Shown piece by piece: positions 32,049-34,426 of a stretch of 34,426 nt of DNA. Every line of letters starts with the position of its first letter. The first letter of the stretch is position 1. The notes under the pieces were generated by a model, which saw only the letters and a program-made list of their open reading frames with translations, was not told the DNA's origin and did not search any database. The position numbers were made by a program, and so were the translations under genes. Source of the stretch: Segatella copri (GTDB taxonomy: Bacteria; Bacteroidota; Bacteroidia; Bacteroidales; Bacteroidaceae); the NCBI RefSeq assembly GCF_009494395.1, contig NZ_VZCB01000031.1:1-34426 (forward strand), in the 5' to 3' direction.

Positions 32049-33797
32049 ATGAGAAGAAATTACATTCAACAGCTTGTGCTATTTTTTGCTTGTTTGATTA
32101 TCTCTGTTTCTTGCAATAGAGAGGAAAATGCATGTAGGTTAAAGGAAATGGAGCATCTGATTTCTGAAAATCCTCAAATGGCATTAGATTCTTTAAATAA
32201 ATTACGGAATACTGCGACCCTTGTTGGTCATGCCACTTATAATCATTATCTGTTATGCTTGGCTGATGCTCAAAATAAAGCTGGGGCAAAAGTGGTTGCA
32301 CCTAATATTTTTCAGTCAGTAGTTACGTATTATGAAAATGCTGGGACAATCTATGACCAAGTACGGGCTTTTTATCTGATGGGTAGTTCCTATCGTGATG
32401 CTGGTGAAAGCATAAAAGCCTTAGAAGCATATAATAAAGCTTTAGAGTCGGCAGAGTTTGGACAGAAAGATGAGATAATGTACTCTCTTCTTTCAAGGAT
32501 TCATGGACAGATGGCACAGATATATATTGCTCAGAGATTACCAGCGCATGTTGTGAAGTCATGCGAAAATGCATGTAAGTATTCTTTGTTGGCAAAAGAT
32601 ACAACATCTGCAGCCATATTTCTAGGAGGTGCTTGCTTTGGTTATAAGATGCAGAATGACAATCAAGCTTCAGTTGCCATTATTCTTAGAGCTCAAAAGA
32701 TATTAAGACAAGTAAAGAACTATCAATTGGCTGCCATGTGTTCGTCTGTTATTATCGAACCTTATTTAAAGTTGGGACAGTATGATAAGGCAAGAGATTG
32801 TATTCTTTCTTATGAAAAATATTCAGGTGTTTTTGATAAGGATGGTAATATTGAGAAAGGTCGTGAAGTCTTTTATTATGATAAAGGGTTATATTTTATG
32901 GCTGTAAACCAGTTAGATTCTGCTGAATGTTATTTCAGAAAGGCCTTAAAAAATAAGAATGATGGAGATTGTCAGGAAGGCGGGCATCGGAGTCTTTATT
33001 TATTGTATAAGAAGATAGGTAATAAGGATTCTTTGGCAAAATATGCAGATTTGGCTTATCAGATTAATGATAAGCGGGTACTGGAACTTTCTACCCGTGA
33101 AATCCAGAATATGCAACAACTTTATAATTATACCCGAAACCAGGAAATAGCTAAGCAGGAACAGATGCGTGCTGATGGATTGAAAAGGTGGTTAATAGTT
33201 GTTGTGAGTTTTTGTCTTCTTGGTGTTATGTTCGGAATTTTAGTCTATAGGCATTATGCTGCTAATAGGAGTAAAGAACGTGAGAATTATAAGGCAAAAC
33301 TCGAAGAATTGGCAGAGGCAAAAAGAAAACAGCAACTATTAGCAGATAACAGAATAGAGCAGATGAGTTTGGATAATGAACGCCAAATACGCATTTTGGA
33401 AAAGCAACTTGTTGGTTATCAGAATGCGAGGCAGCTATCTGTTTCGCAAATGAAGGAAGATGAAGTACAAGCTAGTTCTATCTGTCAGCATTTGCATCGT
33501 GTGGGGTGTGGACTTTCTACTTTGGAAGTTAATGATTGGAAAGAACTGGAGAAATTGCTTTTTGATGAGTTTCCTTCATTTAAATTGAAAATGATGGCAG
33601 TGAAAAATTCTATTTTAATAGACGATTATCAACTCTGTCTTTTAGCTAGAGTTCGTTTCACTCCGTCAGAAATTGGAAATATTCTTGGTGTTAAACCTTC
33701 AAATGTAACGATGAAAAGAAAAAGAATGCTCAATGCTCTTTTTGATAAAATTGGTAATGCCAAGGAATTTGATAAACTTCTTCTGTCTCTCTGTTAA
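32049..33797 (+). CDS. TPR-repeat membrane protein with C-terminal helix-turn-helix
   Basis: A 582-residue protein resembling a one-piece sensor-regulator of Bacteroidota. The N terminus is lipoprotein-like (MRRNYIQQLVLFFACLIISV then SC, Cys about residue 22). TPR-like helical repeats fill about 35-340 (AFYLMGSSYRDAGESIKALE with AYNKALESAEF; QLDSAECYFRKALKN). One transmembrane helix at about 381-401 (RWLIVVVSFCLLGVMFGILV) is followed by a coiled coil (about 410-465, KLEELAEAKRKQQLLADNRI) and a C-terminal domain with a helix-turn-helix at about 537-560 (FTPSEIGNILGVKPSNVTMK), similar in layout to LuxR-like output domains. TPRs would lie in the periplasm and the HTH in the cytoplasm. A signal is not identified. 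The gene is AT-rich and stands alone. Confidence 0.82.
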   Translation: MRRNYIQQLVLFFACLIISVSCNREENACRLKEMEHLISENPQMALDSLNKLRNTATLVGHATYNHYLLCLADAQNKAGAKVVAPNIFQSVVTYYENAGTIYDQVRAFYLMGSSYRDAGESIKALEAYNKALESAEFGQKDEIMYSLLSRIHGQMAQIYIAQRLPAHVVKSCENACKYSLLAKDTTSAAIFLGGACFGYKMQNDNQASVAIILRAQKILRQVKNYQLAAMCSSVIIEPYLKLGQYDKARDCILSYEKYSGVFDKDGNIEKGREVFYYDKGLYFMAVNQLDSAECYFRKALKNKNDGDCQEGGHRSLYLLYKKIGNKDSLAKYADLAYQINDKRVLELSTREIQNMQQLYNYTRNQEIAKQEQMRADGLKRWLIVVVSFCLLGVMFGILVYRHYAANRSKERENYKAKLEELAEAKRKQQLLADNRIEQMSLDNERQIRILEKQLVGYQNARQLSVSQMKEDEVQASSICQHLHRVGCGLSTLEVNDWKELEKLLFDEFPSFKLKMMAVKNSILIDDYQLCLLARVRFTPSEIGNILGVKPSNVTMKRKRMLNALFDKIGNAKEFDKLLLSLC

Positions 33798-33837
33798 ATG
33801 TGTAGACGTTTCGCTTTCTGCCTTACTATGGCACAAT

Positions 33838-33862
33838 ATTGCCCCTAGGCGGGCAACTTTTT
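33838..33862 (+). terminator. Terminator of the TPR/HTH gene
   Basis: TTGCCC (33839-33844) pairs with GGGCAA (33851-33856), followed by CTTTTT. It lies about 40 bases after the stop codon. A second hairpin (GAGTAG 33952-33957/CTACTC 33976-33981, then CGATTTTA) may back it up. Confidence 0.6.
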
Positions 33863-33989
33863 GCCATTGGCAGATAAAAAATAATACGTCGGGAGAAAGA
33901 TTCCATCAGGTCTATCTCTGTCATTTACTAGGTGCATTTTGGCAGTAGGTTGAGTAGTTTTGCTTGCGAAAAAAGCTACTCTCGATTTT

Positions 33990-34083
33990 ACCCTTCACCC
34001 TTCACTTTTTCGCTTGAACCCCCGATAAACACTGGGGGTGCGAGGGGTGAAGGGTTTCGCTAACCCTTCACCCACCCTTCACC
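33990..34083. repeat. ACCCTTCACC repeat cluster around a GC hairpin
   Basis: ACCCTTCACC occurs directly at 33990, 34063 and 34074, and in inverted form (GGTGAAGGGT) at 34046-34055. Between the first and the inverted copy a CCCCC (34019-34023)/GGGGG (34034-34038) hairpin is present. The arrangement of short facing repeats parallels the GTTAACA cluster at 362-505 in layout, though not in sequence. No gene. Confidence 0.55.
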
Positions 34084-34144
34084 TCAGCAGAATTTTGAAC
34101 TGCTTAAAAGGAGGATTCTGTTACTCTGGGAATAGGAATAAGAC

Positions 34145-34375
34145 TTCAACTAAGCCCCATGTAAATTTCAACTAAGCTCTACGTAACCTTCAATTAAGCC
34201 CCACGTAACCTTCAATTAAGCCCCACGTAAACTTTATCTAAGGCTTAAACCAGTTTCAAATAAGGCTTAAATCAACTTCAAAGAAGGCTTAAGCCAAGCT
34301 TAATAGAAGCTTAAAGCCACTCATAATAGAAGCCTTGGAGCAAGCCTTAATGGAAACCTAAAAGCAGAAAGGTAA
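34145..34375. repeat. Degenerate tandem array with 22-base period
   Basis: About ten units follow head to tail. The TTCAA(T/C)TAAG-type cores start at 34145, 34167, 34189, 34211, 34233, 34255 and 34277, exactly 22 bases apart; three further, more diverged units follow at 23-24 bases. The first four share TAAGCCCCACGTAA, the later ones shift to AAGGCTTAAA. No unit is invariant and there are no spacers, so this is not CRISPR; 22 is not a multiple of three, so it is not a coding repeat. Confidence 0.75.
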
Positions 34376-34394
34376 GCGGCTCCGCGTTTATACC

Positions 34395-34425
34395 ATTGTA
34401 GTCTTCTCTTTTGTTCGTACCTTTG
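34395..34425 (+). promoter_or_regulatory. Outward-facing promoter at the right edge
   Basis: ATTG (34395-34398), 19 bases, TACCTTTG (34418-34425): a good Bacteroidota promoter reading out of the window, with the start site expected just beyond the last base. The 22-base tandem array lies immediately upstream, so the array may belong to the control region of the next gene. Confidence 0.65.
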
Positions 34426-34426
34426 C

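Noticed and set aside
34145..34375. CRISPR array
   Set aside because: No invariant repeat, no spacers and no cas genes; units are contiguous and drift in sequence.
1..34426. Prophage, transposon, toxin-antitoxin or defence island
   Set aside because: No integrase, transposase, capsid, restriction, reverse transcriptase or toxin-like protein was found among the readable genes.

Overview
The window looks like chromosomal DNA of a gut-type Bacteroidales bacterium, most likely Prevotellaceae (Segatella/Prevotella copri-like). The evidence is the family-level character of the proteins, Bacteroidota promoters (TTTG about 20 bases upstream of TAnnTTTG, clearest before the tRNA, rimP and the pectinase gene), lipoprotein and TlpA/DUF4369 genes, an ECF sigma/anti-sigma pair, a SUF operon and secreted plant-glycan enzymes. 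Species assignment is inference.

Layout. 1-831 has no convincing gene but is dense in palindromes and repeats. 832-11291 is almost entirely minus strand: ECF sigma factor and membrane anti-sigma-like protein; topA, aroK, speA and argB in a row (replication topology, aromatic precursor, agmatine/polyamine and arginine steps); a NUDIX hydrolase; a secreted sialate O-acetylesterase-like enzyme; and a thioredoxin-fold lipoprotein whose active-site cysteines are both serine. 11486-28979 is mostly plus strand: pnp; a minus-strand tRNA-Asn; a secreted S41 protease; the rimP-nusA-infB transcription/translation operon; the sufB-(unknown ORF)-sufC-sufD-sufS iron-sulfur assembly operon; a secreted six-hairpin-type glycosidase candidate; and rnhB. 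29137-31823 (minus) holds a GH28 pectinase and a family 2 glycosyltransferase. A plus-strand membrane protein with TPR repeats and a C-terminal helix-turn-helix follows. 33798-34426 is again gene-free and repeat-rich, ending with a promoter that points out of the window.

The core genes are conventional. The less explained material is: a 22-base-period degenerate tandem array at the right edge; a multi-hairpin element and a 144-base inverted repeat at the left edge; a short repeat placed at the stop codons of argB, speA and infB; a perfect 20-base inverted repeat just upstream of the glycosyltransferase; a Cys-rich exported ORF inside the suf operon; and the serine-substituted TlpA-like lipoprotein. 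No CRISPR array, transposase, integrase, phage gene or recognised defence system was found. All statements are from reading the sequence; no database search or folding calculation was run.
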